NCBI GenBank assembly: GCA_020725675.1
Contig: DYEP01000043.1
Location: 1-33,577 of the forward strand
DNA: 33,577 nucleotides
Direction: 5' to 3'
Source: Symbiobacterium sp.
GTDB lineage: Bacteria > Bacillota > Sulfobacillia > DUSP01 > DYEP01
The stretch's first letter is position 1, and each line of letters begins with the position of its first letter. The translations under genes and the position numbers were made by a program. Shown in pieces: positions 1 to 7,620 of the stretch. Under the pieces are notes generated by a model. That model did no database searches and had not been told where the DNA came from. It saw nothing but the letters and a program-made list of their open reading frames with translations.

Positions 1-615
1 ATCAAGGTCAACGCCACCCGGATGGAGCTTTTGAAGCTGAAGAACCGGCTGAAGATGGCAAAACGGGGGCACAAACTGCTCAAGGACAAAAGGGATGAGC
101 TGATGAAGCACTTTTTGCAGCGTGTGCGTGAAAACAAGGCGCTGAGGGAGGAACTGCAGCGCGTCCTCAAGGCTGCCTACGCAAAGATCAATGCAGCTGG
201 CGCCATCATGGGACACGACGAGGTCAGGGCGGCCATCTCCGCGCCCGAAGCGGAGCTCGACGTTGACGTACAGTACCAGCACGTGATGAACCTCAGCGTT
301 CCCGTATTGTCCTCAAAAAGGGAAGGAAACATCTACCCATACGGCTTTGCACAAACGTCAGGCGAGCTGGATCGCGCGCTTGAGGAACTTGACAAAGCCG
401 TACCTATCATGCTGAAGCTCGCTGAGGTAGAGCGGGCTGTTGAATTGCTGGCTGATGAAATCGAAAAAACACGCCGCAGGGTGAATGCACTGGAGTATGT
501 GCTCATCCCGGAACTGGCCGCAACAGTAAAGGATATTACTATGAAGCTGAGTGAGATGGAGAGGTCCAACGCAACACGACTTATGAAAATAAAGGATATA
601 GTAAGGGCAAGATGA
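1..615 (+). CDS. atpD: V-type ATP synthase subunit D (5' end outside window)
   Basis: Central-stalk subunit D of a V/A-type ATP synthase, which couples ATP synthesis or hydrolysis to H+ or Na+ movement across the membrane. The reading frame is open from base 1, and the first visible residues (IKVNATRMELLKLKNRLK) match the conserved family start, so only one to a few codons lie outside the window. An internal ATG at 22 would cut into this conserved block and is not the true start. About 204 residues are visible, the usual family length. The N- and C-terminal thirds are rich in charged helix, as expected for the coiled coil of this subunit, with a KRGHKLLKDKRDEL block near residues 20-33. Subunits A and B should lie upstream. 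A terminator follows at 621-650. Confidence 0.93.
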   Translation: MKVNATRMELLKLKNRLKMAKRGHKLLKDKRDELMKHFLQRVRENKALREELQRVLKAAYAKINAAGAIMGHDEVRAAISAPEAELDVDVQYQHVMNLSVPVLSSKREGNIYPYGFAQTSGELDRALEELDKAVPIMLKLAEVERAVELLADEIEKTRRRVNALEYVLIPELAATVKDITMKLSEMERSNATRLMKIKDIVRAR

Positions 616-620
616 AGCAA

Positions 621-650
621 GGGGCGGTAGTGCCGCCCCGTTTTCTTGTT
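621..650 (+). terminator. Intrinsic terminator after atpD
   Basis: A 7-bp GC stem (GGGGCGG 621-627 with CCGCCCC 633-639) and a 5-nt loop are followed by GTTTTCTTGTTTT. It lies six bases after the atpD stop and separates the ATPase operon from murA. Confidence 0.85.
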
Positions 651-763
651 TTATCTTGCAAAACCAAACATTGCAGGTGGGGAGCTGGGAATAAAACTAC
701 CCCTTTGCTTCCCATAATACGTGTAAGAGAAAATTTTACCAGTCAACGCAGGAGGATAGAGTC

Positions 764-2023
764 TTGGCTCAGATCATTGTAACGGGAGGAACCCGACTGA
801 CGGGCAGGGTCCGGATTGAAGGCGCAAAGAACGCTGTACTGCCCATCCTGGCGGCGGCCATCCTGTCGGATGAACCGAGCGTAATTAACGAAGTACCGCC
901 ACTTGAAGATGTCTGGACCATCATCGAACTACTAAGGAGGCTTGGCGTAAAAGCTACCTTTACCGGTGACCGCCAAGTAACCGTAGACCCTTCAGGTCTT
1001 CGACGGGTGCAGGCCCCGTACGAGCTGGTACGTAAAATGCGCGCTTCCCTTTTGGTACTAGGTCCTCTATTGGCACGGCTCGGGAGAGCCAAAAGTTCCC
1101 TGCCTGGAGGCTGTGCCATCGGATCACGGCCTATTGACCTGCACCTGAAGGGCTTTGACTCCCTGGGCGCCAGGATACGTATAGGCCGGGGGTTTGTGGA
1201 CCTGAAAGTGCGATCGCTAATCGGCAACCGGGTTTACCTTGACTTTCCGAGCGTTACCGCTACTGAGAACATCATGATGGCGGCTACACTGGCGAAAGGG
1301 CAGACGATTATTGAGAATGCCGCAGAGGAGCCCGAGGTGGTGGATCTGGCCAGTTTCATTAATGCCATGGGCGGAAGGGTAGTTGGTGCGGGCACGAACG
1401 TGGTGAAGATCGACGGTGTGGAGAAGCTCAGCGGTACCGAGTACACGGTCATCCCGGACCGGATAGAGGCGGGGACATACCTGGTGGCTGCAGCAATCAC
1501 CAGGGGCGACGTGGTGCTTGAAAACGTAGTCATCGAACACTTGAAACCTGTTGTAGCCAAGTTGAAGGAAGCAGGCGTAGAGATCATTGAGCTTAGCGAG
1601 AATGAAATCAGGCTAAACGCTACTGACAGGCCACGCGCGGTGGATGTTAAGACTATGCCGTACCCTGGTTTTCCCACTGATATGCAGGCTCCCATGATGG
1701 CACTCATGACCATTGCCGAAGGCACGAGCGTGATTTCTGAAACCGTGTTTGAGAACCGGTTCATGCATACAGATGAGCTTAAACGGATGGGTGCAGTAAT
1801 AAAGATTGAAGGCAGAAGCGCAATCATCAAAGGACAGAAACGCCTATCCGGTGCCCCTGTCAGGGCTACCGACCTTCGCGCGGGCGCTGCTCTGGTATGT
1901 GCAGGTCTGGTCGCAGAGGGAAAGACTTTGATCTCCGAAGCAGGACACATCGACAGAGGATACTACGGCATAGTGCCAAAACTTGAGAGCCTTGGCGCGG
2001 ATATACAGTACCTGAAGGACTGA
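764..2023 (+). CDS. murA: UDP-N-acetylglucosamine 1-carboxyvinyltransferase
   Basis: Cytoplasmic enzyme that transfers enolpyruvate from PEP to UDP-GlcNAc, the first committed step of peptidoglycan synthesis and the target of fosfomycin. The 419-residue length is typical. Key residues are visible: Lys22-Asn23 in EGAKNAVLP, and catalytic Cys117 in the loop [15 protein letters not shown], so the enzyme is predicted to be fosfomycin-sensitive rather than the Asp variant. The start is TTG at 764, preceded by GGAGG at 751-755. The order murA-spoIID-(spoIIQ)-spoIIID-mbl is a known conserved arrangement in spore formers. No clear promoter was found in the 110 bases upstream. Confidence 0.97.
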   Translation: MAQIIVTGGTRLTGRVRIEGAKNAVLPILAAAILSDEPSVINEVPPLEDVWTIIELLRRLGVKATFTGDRQVTVDPSGLRRVQAPYELVRKMRASLLVLGPLLARLGRAKSSLPGGCAIGSRPIDLHLKGFDSLGARIRIGRGFVDLKVRSLIGNRVYLDFPSVTATENIMMAATLAKGQTIIENAAEEPEVVDLASFINAMGGRVVGAGTNVVKIDGVEKLSGTEYTVIPDRIEAGTYLVAAAITRGDVVLENVVIEHLKPVVAKLKEAGVEIIELSENEIRLNATDRPRAVDVKTMPYPGFPTDMQAPMMALMTIAEGTSVISETVFENRFMHTDELKRMGAVIKIEGRSAIIKGQKRLSGAPVRATDLRAGAALVCAGLVAEGKTLISEAGHIDRGYYGIVPKLESLGADIQYLKD

Positions 2024-2083
2024 TGCTTCTTAATTGTATGGAATACCCATGACCCTCTCGGTTTCTTAGCTGAACAAGCCGGG

Positions 2084-2112
2084 TCATATTAAACTCCCTC
2101 CCCCAATATGAT
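2084..2112 (+). promoter_or_regulatory. Sigma-E type promoter of spoIID
   Basis: TCATATT (2084-2090) fits the -35 consensus KMATATT exactly. After 14 bases, AATATGAT (2105-2112) partly matches the -10 CATACAMT. Transcription would start near 2119, upstream of the ribosome binding site at 2139, which supports the TTG start at 2152. The -35 overlaps the 3' arm of an imperfect hairpin (ATGACCC 2049-2055 with GGGTCAT 2081-2087). Confidence 0.6.
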
Positions 2113-2151
2113 GGTGTGGAGGGATATTTTGTTGCCTTGGAGGATGTTACA

Positions 2152-3114
2152 TTGAAGAGCACCATAGCCACCTTCGTACTGGCTTTGTTCCTGATCACCG
2201 TCGTGTTGCCGTCGCTCATCGTCCGAGGTTGCGATCTCACCGACGGGCGGAGGCTCCCCCCGAGGGAAGAAGCGGTAACTATCCGCGTGTTTCTGCATGA
2301 AAACGGAGAAGTTGTCACGATGGGTCTTGAGGAGTACATAAAAGGCGTAGTCGCGGCGGAAATGCCCGCTTCGTTTCACGAAGAGGCGCTGAAAGCACAG
2401 GCGGTGGTCGCCCGTACTTACGCTGTGGGACGGATGCGAGTGTTCGGAGGGCGCGGTTGCAGCCGGCATCCGGAGGCTGATGTTTGCACCGACCACACCC
2501 ATTGCCAGGCGTGGATGAGCGCAGAGGCACAGAAGGCAAAATGGGGGATCATCAACTACTACAGATGGGCAGATAAGGTATCGTCAGCGGTGGAAGCCAC
2601 TTGGGGGCTGATCATACTCTACCAGCACGAGATCATCGACCCTGTGTACCACTCCACCTGCGGAGGGCACACGGAAGACTCTGAGCTGGTATGGCAGGCT
2701 GCACTACCGTATCTGCGGGGAGTTCCATGCCCTTACGACACGCACTCTCCTCACATGAAGAGCACTGTATCTCTCCCCCTAAGTGAGGTGCTTCAGAGAA
2801 TGAACGCCGTGTCAGGCAGGACTCCCGCCGTAGAAGTGTTAAGTAGGTCAGCGACCGGTCGGGTGTTGAGCGCTCGCGTCGGCACTGCGACCTACAAGGG
2901 TACGGAAGTGCGTGCAGCGCTGGGGCTCAAGTCCACACGCTTTGAGGTGACCCAGTCCGCAGACGTGCTCACTTTCAACGCCACGGGCTACGGGCACGGT
3001 GTGGGGTTATGCCAGTACGGCGCCGATGGCATGGCCCGTACGGGGAAGAGCTTTCGCGATATCATTACGTACTACTACCAGGGGGTGAGGGTGGTACCTC
3101 TCTTTGGTGAATGA
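2152..3114 (+). CDS. spoIID: Stage II sporulation protein D, lytic transglycosylase
   Basis: Mother-cell membrane-anchored peptidoglycan lytic transglycosylase that works with SpoIIM and SpoIIP during engulfment. Start chosen: TTG 2152, with TTGGAGGATGT ending 5 bases upstream; the open frame continues back to a GTG at 2116, but that lies inside the predicted promoter. The product has 320 residues. Residues 4-26 form one membrane segment. The conserved AAEMPASF carries the likely catalytic Glu70, followed by KAQAVVARTYA. A Cys/His-rich insert (Cys103, Cys112, Cys118 with nearby His) resembles the zinc region of clostridial SpoIID. HSTCGGHTED begins at His167, and GYGHGVGLCQYGADGMA lies near the C terminus. 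Expression is probably sigma-E dependent. Confidence 0.95.
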   Translation: MKSTIATFVLALFLITVVLPSLIVRGCDLTDGRRLPPREEAVTIRVFLHENGEVVTMGLEEYIKGVVAAEMPASFHEEALKAQAVVARTYAVGRMRVFGGRGCSRHPEADVCTDHTHCQAWMSAEAQKAKWGIINYYRWADKVSSAVEATWGLIILYQHEIIDPVYHSTCGGHTEDSELVWQAALPYLRGVPCPYDTHSPHMKSTVSLPLSEVLQRMNAVSGRTPAVEVLSRSATGRVLSARVGTATYKGTEVRAALGLKSTRFEVTQSADVLTFNATGYGHGVGLCQYGADGMARTGKSFRDIITYYYQGVRVVPLFGE

Positions 3115-3125
3115 CACAGCGCGCT

Positions 3126-3155
3126 GAATAGGCGAGGAAAATGCTGGGGAGAATA
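3126..3155 (+). promoter_or_regulatory. Sigma-F/G type promoter of the spoIIQ-like gene
   Basis: GAATA (3126-3130) matches GYATA at four of five bases. After exactly 15 bases, GGGGAGAATA (3146-3155) is a full match to GGNNANANTR. This forespore promoter class is known for spoIIQ of other species. The predicted transcript start near 3162 leaves a very short leader before TTG 3176. Confidence 0.65.
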
Positions 3156-3175
3156 AGCCACGGGGTGATGACACA

Positions 3176-3949
3176 TTGAAGAAATACCCGTGGTCTTTTA
3201 GTTCCATCAGGTCCTTCGCCAGGCGAATCAGGTCTGCGATTCTTCCGGTATGGCGTTACGCTCCAAAGAGCAGGCGAGGGAGGCTTGCCCTGCTGGTCGT
3301 CGCCGTGGCAGTTGTGGTTGGAACAGTGGGTATACTGAGGTTCCAGAGTCCGAGGTTGGAGCTTCCCGCGCCGGAGCAACCGCCCGCGCTGCTGTCAGGG
3401 CCCGACCTGGAGGTGACGGAAAAACCCGAGCCCGAGGTCAGCATACTTGATACCGACCAGCCCACGGGCCCGCAGGATACGACAGAGGTTGATGCTGAGC
3501 CCGTATTGGAGGCTTTCGCGCCTGAAGCGCCGGGTCTTCCCAGGGTGGAGGAGAGCTTCATCTACTCCATGGTGGCCCCGGTTGAAGGAGACGTACTGCT
3601 TCCCTTCGGCTGGATCTTTTCCCCTGCCTACCGGGACTGGAGGTATCATACCGGTGTGGACATAGACTCCTATCTCGGTGAACCCATAAGAGCCGTGTTG
3701 GCGGGAACGGTGACAGACGTCACCACCGAAGGAAAGGTACTGAAGGTGGTCATAACTCATGCTGCAAACCTGCTGACGGTGTACACGAACTGCCAGGGAG
3801 TGAACGTTAAACCGGGTGACAGTGTGAAGAAGGGCGATGTCATCGCATATGTAGGTGAACCATCCGCCGACCATATCGACACGCCCCACCTGCACTTTGA
3901 AATCTTCTTTAACGATAACCGAGTGGACCCGCTGGTGTATCTGCCGTGA
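3176..3949 (+). CDS. spoIIQ: SpoIIQ-like M23 (LytM) endopeptidase
   Basis: Forespore membrane protein expected to pair with SpoIIIAH across the intermembrane space during engulfment. The 257 residues comprise a basic N-terminal tail (1-36), one membrane segment (about 37-54), a Pro/Glu/Asp-rich linker (about 60-125) and an M23 domain (about 135-257). Zinc ligands are intact: His158 and Asp162 in HTGVD, and His238/His240 in HLHFE. The domain is therefore probably catalytic, unlike B. subtilis SpoIIQ, which lost a zinc ligand. The position between spoIID and spoIIID matches the clostridial spoIIQ order. Start is TTG 3176 with GGGGTGATG at 3162-3170; with the predicted promoter this leader would be only about 14 bases, so the exact start is less sure. 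Confidence 0.88.
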   Translation: MKKYPWSFSSIRSFARRIRSAILPVWRYAPKSRRGRLALLVVAVAVVVGTVGILRFQSPRLELPAPEQPPALLSGPDLEVTEKPEPEVSILDTDQPTGPQDTTEVDAEPVLEAFAPEAPGLPRVEESFIYSMVAPVEGDVLLPFGWIFSPAYRDWRYHTGVDIDSYLGEPIRAVLAGTVTDVTTEGKVLKVVITHAANLLTVYTNCQGVNVKPGDSVKKGDVIAYVGEPSADHIDTPHLHFEIFFNDNRVDPLVYLP

Positions 3950-3965
3950 CTTGGTAAGAGGCGGG

Positions 3966-4014
3966 ACCGGCCCGTGCGGGGTATTGGCCATCCGCCCGCG
4001 GCCGGTATTTTTTG
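3966..4014 (+). terminator. Probable intrinsic terminator after spoIIQ-like gene
   Basis: ACCGGCC (3966-3972) pairs with GGCCGGT (4000-4006), with further weak GC pairing inside, followed by ATTTTTTG. The 3' arm overlaps the proposed -35 of spoIIID. Confidence 0.6.
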
Positions 4015-4032
4015 CTGAAGACCACATATACA
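4004..4032 (+). promoter_or_regulatory. Possible sigma-E type promoter of spoIIID
   Basis: GGTATT (4004-4009), then 15 bases, then CATATACA (4025-4032), which matches six of eight bases of CATACAMT if M covers C. The motif CATATACA recurs at 4031-4038. The fit is only moderate; support comes mostly from spoIIID being a known sigma-E gene. Confidence 0.4.
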
Positions 4033-4069
4033 TATACAAAGCCGACGCAGCGAAGGGGGGCCAGTCCGG

Positions 4070-4318
4070 GTGAATGACATCATCTGGCAGAGGGCCAAGG
4101 AGATTGGTGAATACATCATTGCAACTGGTCAGACTGTTCGCGAGGCGGCGACCGTGTTCGCCGTTTCCAAGAGTACAGTTCACAAGGATGTTACAGAGAG
4201 ACTTCCCCGGATCAACAAAGAACTGGCACAGAAAGTCAAACGTGTGCTCGAACACAACAAGTCAGAGAGGCACTTGCGCGGCGGCGAGGCGACAAGACGC
4301 AAATACGCTCAGGGATAG
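4070..4318 (+). CDS. spoIIID: Sporulation transcriptional regulator SpoIIID
   Basis: Small mother-cell DNA-binding protein that activates or represses many sigma-E and sigma-K genes. The 82 residues match the family. The helix-turn-helix spans about residues 20-44 (QTVREAATVFAVSKSTVHKD), followed by a basic C-terminal tail rich in Lys and Arg. The start is GTG 4070 with AAGGGGGG at 4053-4060. A second reading frame from ATG 4074 overlaps it but has no family resemblance. It is flanked by spoIIQ-like and mbl, the conserved order. Confidence 0.96.
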   Translation: MNDIIWQRAKEIGEYIIATGQTVREAATVFAVSKSTVHKDVTERLPRINKELAQKVKRVLEHNKSERHLRGGEATRRKYAQG

Positions 4319-4419
4319 AAACTTAGTGGCAGAATAAAGGAAATGTGCTTGTGGTCGTAGAATGGTAAAACCGTGCCGCAAGGCCGGTAGTTTTGTTTAA
4401 GCAGAGGGGGGACAGGCCT

Positions 4420-5442
4420 GTGTTTGGTCTTTCCACTGATATTGGAGTGGATCTGGGAACCGCTACCGTCCTGGTCCATGTGAAAGGGCGAGGCGTTGTG
4501 CTCAAAGAGCCTTCAGTCGTCGCTATGGAGCAGGAAAGCGGTCGGATCCTGGCTATCGGCGAGGACGCGCGGCGCATGATAGGTCGTACCCCTGGAAACA
4601 TCGTTGCTGTTAGACCGTTGCGTGATGGAGTCATAGCCAACTACAGCGTCACTGAGAGCATGCTCAAGTACTTTCTTTCGCGGGTATGTGGCAGACAAAT
4701 GCTCTTCCGGCCCAAGATCATGGTGTGTGTTCCCTCCGGGGTGACGAGCGTTGAGAAGAAAGCCGTGCTCGAAGCGGCACTTCAGGCAGGTGCGTCCCGG
4801 GCATTCGTCATCGAGGAGCCGCTTGCCGCAGCGCTTGGAGCTGGTATCGATATCACAAAACCGTCGGGTTCCATGGTGGTGGACATCGGAGGGGGTACCA
4901 CGGATGTGGCTGTGCTATCACTGGGTGGCATTGTGGTGAGCCAGTCTTTGCGTGTAGGCGGGGACAAGTGTGATGAAGCCATCATAAGGTGGGTCCGGAG
5001 AGAACACAACCTGATGATCGGAGAGCGTACTGCAGAAGAGATCAAGATCGAGGTTGGGACTGCTTTTCCTGGAGGCAGGGACGCGGCTATGGATGTAAGG
5101 GGCCGGGACCTGGTGAGCGGATTGCCCAAGACGATCACGATGAACTCAGACGAAGTGGCGGCTGCCCTATCGGAGCCCATAGAAGCGATCATGACATCTA
5201 TTCATTCTGTGCTTGAAAGGACGCCCCCGGAACTTGCGTCCGACATCATTGAAAAAGGTATTGTGATGACAGGTGGAGGCTCGCTGCTTCATGGCCTCGA
5301 CGTGTTTATTACCAAGCGTACGGGTGTACCGGCAAATCTTGCGGACGATCCTGTCTCCTGCGTCGCGATTGGCACAGGGAAGGCGCTTGAGTTTCCTGAA
5401 ATTTATCAAGATCACGTCCAGGTACTGAAGCGTGTGCTTTAA
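4420..5442 (+). CDS. mbl: MreB/Mbl-type actin-like rod-shape protein
   Basis: Bacterial actin homologue that forms membrane-associated filaments guiding sidewall peptidoglycan synthesis. Start is GTG 4420, preceded by AGAGGGGGGAC, giving MFGLSTDIGVDLGTATVLV; a TTG further up at 4393 would add nine residues not seen in the family. The product has 340 residues, the usual length. Phosphate-1 motif DIGVDLGTAT lies near the N terminus, phosphate-2 motif VDIGGGTTDVAVLS in the middle, and the adenosine motif MTGGGSLLHGLD near the C terminus. Its place after spoIIID points to the Mbl branch rather than the mreBCD operon copy; no mreC or mreD is nearby. Confidence 0.93.
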   Translation: MFGLSTDIGVDLGTATVLVHVKGRGVVLKEPSVVAMEQESGRILAIGEDARRMIGRTPGNIVAVRPLRDGVIANYSVTESMLKYFLSRVCGRQMLFRPKIMVCVPSGVTSVEKKAVLEAALQAGASRAFVIEEPLAAALGAGIDITKPSGSMVVDIGGGTTDVAVLSLGGIVVSQSLRVGGDKCDEAIIRWVRREHNLMIGERTAEEIKIEVGTAFPGGRDAAMDVRGRDLVSGLPKTITMNSDEVAAALSEPIEAIMTSIHSVLERTPPELASDIIEKGIVMTGGGSLLHGLDVFITKRTGVPANLADDPVSCVAIGTGKALEFPEIYQDHVQVLKRVL

Positions 5443-5514
5443 GTAGAAATCTTTGCAGAAAGTTTTTAGAAAGAAGGAATTTGGCAAAACTGGTAGAACA
5501 TAAACGATTACCAA

Positions 5515-5655
5515 GCTTTTCGAAAAAGGCAAACCCATCGAAAGGTGGGGGCGCAAAGTCACGGGTCTAACACCCTCCGGGTTATGACGGCCGGGCTGCC
5601 GAAAGTGACGGTACAGCAACCTGTTTTTCGGCAGTGCGGAAAGCAGGTTTTTTTG
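5515..5655 (+). promoter_or_regulatory. Cyclic-di-GMP-I (GEMM-I) riboswitch with terminator platform
   Basis: The aptamer (about 5515-5605) shows the conserved blocks of the class in order: GGCAAACC (5528-5535), a CGAAAGG GNRA-loop hairpin, GGGGGCGCAAAG, CACGGGTCTAA, the tetraloop receptor around CTCCGGGTTATGACGG, and GGGCTGCC closing P1. The base before CAAACC is G, the identity linked to c-di-GMP rather than cGAMP recognition. Downstream is a 12-bp terminator (5618-5654). CTGCCGAAA (5596-5604), at the 3' side of P1, is perfectly complementary to TTTCGGCAG (5626-5634) in the terminator, giving a mutually exclusive antiterminator. The inferred logic is that ligand stabilises P1, frees the terminator and turns off flgF-flgG. 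No clear promoter is visible between mbl and the aptamer. Confidence 0.93.
5618..5654 (+). terminator. Terminator of the c-di-GMP riboswitch
   Basis: AACCTGTTTTTC (5618-5629) pairs over 12 positions (with G-U pairs) with GGAAAGCAGGTT (5638-5649) around an 8-nt loop, followed by a run of T. It lies 25 bases before flgF. Confidence 0.88.
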
Positions 5656-5678
5656 TTTGTTAGAAAGGAGGTGATCAT

Positions 5679-6425
5679 ATGGTAAGAGGCATACATACAG
5701 CTGCTTGCGCCATGATAGCAGAGCGGGAGAGGCTTGAGGTGACTGCAAATAACATTGCCAACAGTAGCACTGCTGGATTCCGAAAGGATCTGATCACGTT
5801 TGTGCAGGGGCGGAAGATGCAGATGTTCAGGGCAGGCGACGGATCCTACTCGTTTCCGTACGTCGGGGAGCTGGGCACGGGCTCTGTTGTTTTGGGGGTG
5901 AGCGTGAGCCAGGCGGCGGGTGCTCTTGTGTACACGGGCAACCCTCTTGACGTGGCGGTTTTGGGAGATGGCTTCTTTGCCCTGTCAAGCCCTGATGGTA
6001 TCCGGTATACAAGGAACGGAGCCTTCAGCCTGGACTCGCAGGGCCGCCTGGTATCGCAGGAGGGCTACGCGGTTCTCGGGCGTGAGGGCGTCCTGCGCAT
6101 CGAGGGCGAGGCAGAGATCGGGCCAGACGGTCAGGTCATGCAGGGGTCCACGGTGGTCGGCAGGCTTGCAATCTACCGCTTTAATGACCCTTCGGGGCTG
6201 ATAAAGCGCGGGCAGACGCTGTTTGAACCCTCGGCGGCTTCCGGGCCCGCTATCTTAACAGACGGAAATCTTCGGGTAGGCTTTCTTGAATCATCCAACG
6301 TTAACCCCATGCAAGAGATGGTGAACCTGATTACTATCATGAGGTCCTACGAGGCATGCCAGAGGTATATGAGTGTTCAGGATGAAATGCTGTCTAAAGC
6401 GGTAAACGACGTGGCGAGGGTATAA
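5679..6425 (+). CDS. flgF: Flagellar basal-body rod protein FlgF / FlhO
   Basis: Rod protein of the flagellar basal body, exported by the type III system. The 248 residues show the N-terminal rod-family signature LEVTANNIANSSTAGFRKD (about 23-41), a central domain with GDGFFALSSPDGIRYTRNGAF, and the C-terminal signature beginning ESSNVNPMQEMVNLITIMRSYEA. Start is ATG 5679 with a very strong AAAGGAGGTGATC just upstream. It is the first gene after the c-di-GMP riboswitch and forms an operon with flgG and the FlgJ-like gene. The mbl-flhO-flhP order is as in B. subtilis. FlhO, a distinct paralogue name, is equally suitable. Confidence 0.93.
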   Translation: MVRGIHTAACAMIAERERLEVTANNIANSSTAGFRKDLITFVQGRKMQMFRAGDGSYSFPYVGELGTGSVVLGVSVSQAAGALVYTGNPLDVAVLGDGFFALSSPDGIRYTRNGAFSLDSQGRLVSQEGYAVLGREGVLRIEGEAEIGPDGQVMQGSTVVGRLAIYRFNDPSGLIKRGQTLFEPSAASGPAILTDGNLRVGFLESSNVNPMQEMVNLITIMRSYEACQRYMSVQDEMLSKAVNDVARV

Positions 6426-6516
6426 TAGGACTGGACTGCCAGGGAGGCAGGAGTCTTGGGATGGCCGACTGACTGAGGTCTCCCCCCTCTGCAATATACA
6501 AGGGAGGGCAATCAAC

Positions 6517-7299
6517 GTGTTGAGAGCACTTTATACGGCTGCGACCGGCATGTACGCCCAGCAGCTCAATGTAGATGTTATCGCCCACAACCTGTCCAAC
6601 GTGAACACTACGGGGTACCGGAGAAGCCGCGTGGAATTTCGGGACCTTGCATACGACATCATAAGGCCTGAAGTGGCCGGCGGGCCTCCCGCAGGCTACC
6701 AGGTAGGCCATGGAGTGGTGGCGCTATCCACCCCGAAATCCTACAGGCAGGGGAACTTTGAGCAGACCGAAAGAGATCTGGACCTTGCCATAGAAGGCAG
6801 AGGGTTTTTTCAGGTGAGGTTGCCGGACGGCACCACGGGGTATACCAGGGACGGCAGTTTTCAATTATCGGCCAACGGGAGGATCGTCACTCAAGAGGGA
6901 AACGAATTGATCATTCGCGGAAACGCCACCATACCGGCGGATGCCGAGCGCATTACTATAGACAGGGATGGAACGGTCATGGTGCTCACGGGGGCAAGTT
7001 CCACTCCGACTCAGCTGGGGACCATTGAACTGGCGTTTTTCCGTAATCCTGCGGGCCTTGAAAGCCGTGGAGGGAATGTAATGGTTGCCACCGTAGCGTC
7101 CGGGCAGCCTACTACCGCATCCCCGGGATCTCGAGGAGCAGGAGTGGTGCTGCAGGGGTATCTGGAGCGTTCCAACGTGCAGGTACTTGAGGAGATGGTA
7201 GGGTTGATCACGGCGCAGAGGGCATACGAGCTCAACAGCAAGGTGGTCTCTGCATCGGACGAGATGATGGGCATTACGAATAACGTCAGGCGAGGCTGA
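6517..7299 (+). CDS. flgG: Flagellar basal-body distal rod protein FlgG / FlhP
   Basis: Distal rod or hook-basal-body protein, 260 residues. It carries N-terminal MLRALYTAATGMYAQQLNVD and NLSNVNTTGYRRSRVEF, a central GRGFFQVRLPDGTTGYTRDG, and C-terminal LERSNVQVLEEMVGLITAQ with RAYELNSKVV, all typical of FlgG-like proteins. Start is GTG 6517 after AGGGAGGGC; a TTG three bases on (6520) is also possible. The 91 bases between flgF and flgG contain no clear terminator, so the genes are probably co-transcribed under the riboswitch. Confidence 0.93.
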   Translation: MLRALYTAATGMYAQQLNVDVIAHNLSNVNTTGYRRSRVEFRDLAYDIIRPEVAGGPPAGYQVGHGVVALSTPKSYRQGNFEQTERDLDLAIEGRGFFQVRLPDGTTGYTRDGSFQLSANGRIVTQEGNELIIRGNATIPADAERITIDRDGTVMVLTGASSTPTQLGTIELAFFRNPAGLESRGGNVMVATVASGQPTTASPGSRGAGVVLQGYLERSNVQVLEEMVGLITAQRAYELNSKVVSASDEMMGITNNVRRG

Positions 7300-7305
7300 T
7301 AAAAG

Positions 7306-7542
7306 ATGAGAGTTCAGGGGACAACCCTGCAGGAGACTGCGTCCGCAGAGCAGCTCAGGCGTGCCTGCCAGGATTTTGAAGCACTGTTTATTCAGGAACT
7401 GCTGAAGTTCATGCCAGCTCCTCCGGGGAGCCCTGTGGCCTATCAGGATCTCGGGTACTGGGAACTGGCACGTTCGCTCGCATCAGCGGAAACACTGGGG
7501 ATCGGACGAATGCTTTATGAATGGATGAACCGACACGGCTAG
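7306..7542 (+). CDS. flgJ: FlgJ-like rod-binding protein
   Basis: Small protein matching the rod-binding N-terminal domain of FlgJ, without the muramidase domain found in proteobacterial FlgJ. The 78 residues contain RRACQDFEALFIQELLKFM (about 19-37), the family signature, and end in an amphipathic stretch with ETLGIGRMLYEWM. It starts at ATG 7306, six bases after flgG, with only a weak AAAAGATG ribosome site, so translation is probably coupled to flgG. It ends the riboswitch-controlled operon; a terminator begins at its stop codon. Confidence 0.85.
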   Translation: MRVQGTTLQETASAEQLRRACQDFEALFIQELLKFMPAPPGSPVAYQDLGYWELARSLASAETLGIGRMLYEWMNRHG

Positions 7543-7569
7543 GGCTTGAGTGCAAGCCCGCTTTTTTTG
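7542..7569 (+). terminator. Intrinsic terminator of the flgF-flgG-flgJ operon
   Basis: GGGCTTG (7542-7548), loop AGTG, CAAGCCC (7553-7559), then GCTTTTTTTG. Confidence 0.92.
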
Positions 7570-7598
7570 TTGGAGGGTGAAGCCAAATCGTGTAGAAT
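7570..7598 (+). promoter_or_regulatory. Possible sigma-A promoter of fabZ
   Basis: TTGGAG (7570-7575), 17 bases, TAGAAT (7593-7598). Spacing is ideal and it sits between a terminator and fabZ, but the predicted transcript start near 7605 leaves almost no leader. Confidence 0.4.
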
Positions 7599-7620
7599 AT
7601 AGAGGGAGTGACAGTGAGAA

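Noticed and set aside
1234-1950. 238-codon minus-strand open frame inside murA
   Set aside because: It is a composition-driven shadow of murA, with low-complexity Ser/Thr-rich translation.
3395-4255. 286-codon minus-strand open frame across spoIIQ and spoIIID
   Set aside because: It is the antisense of two clearly identified genes and has no motif, promoter or ribosome site of its own.
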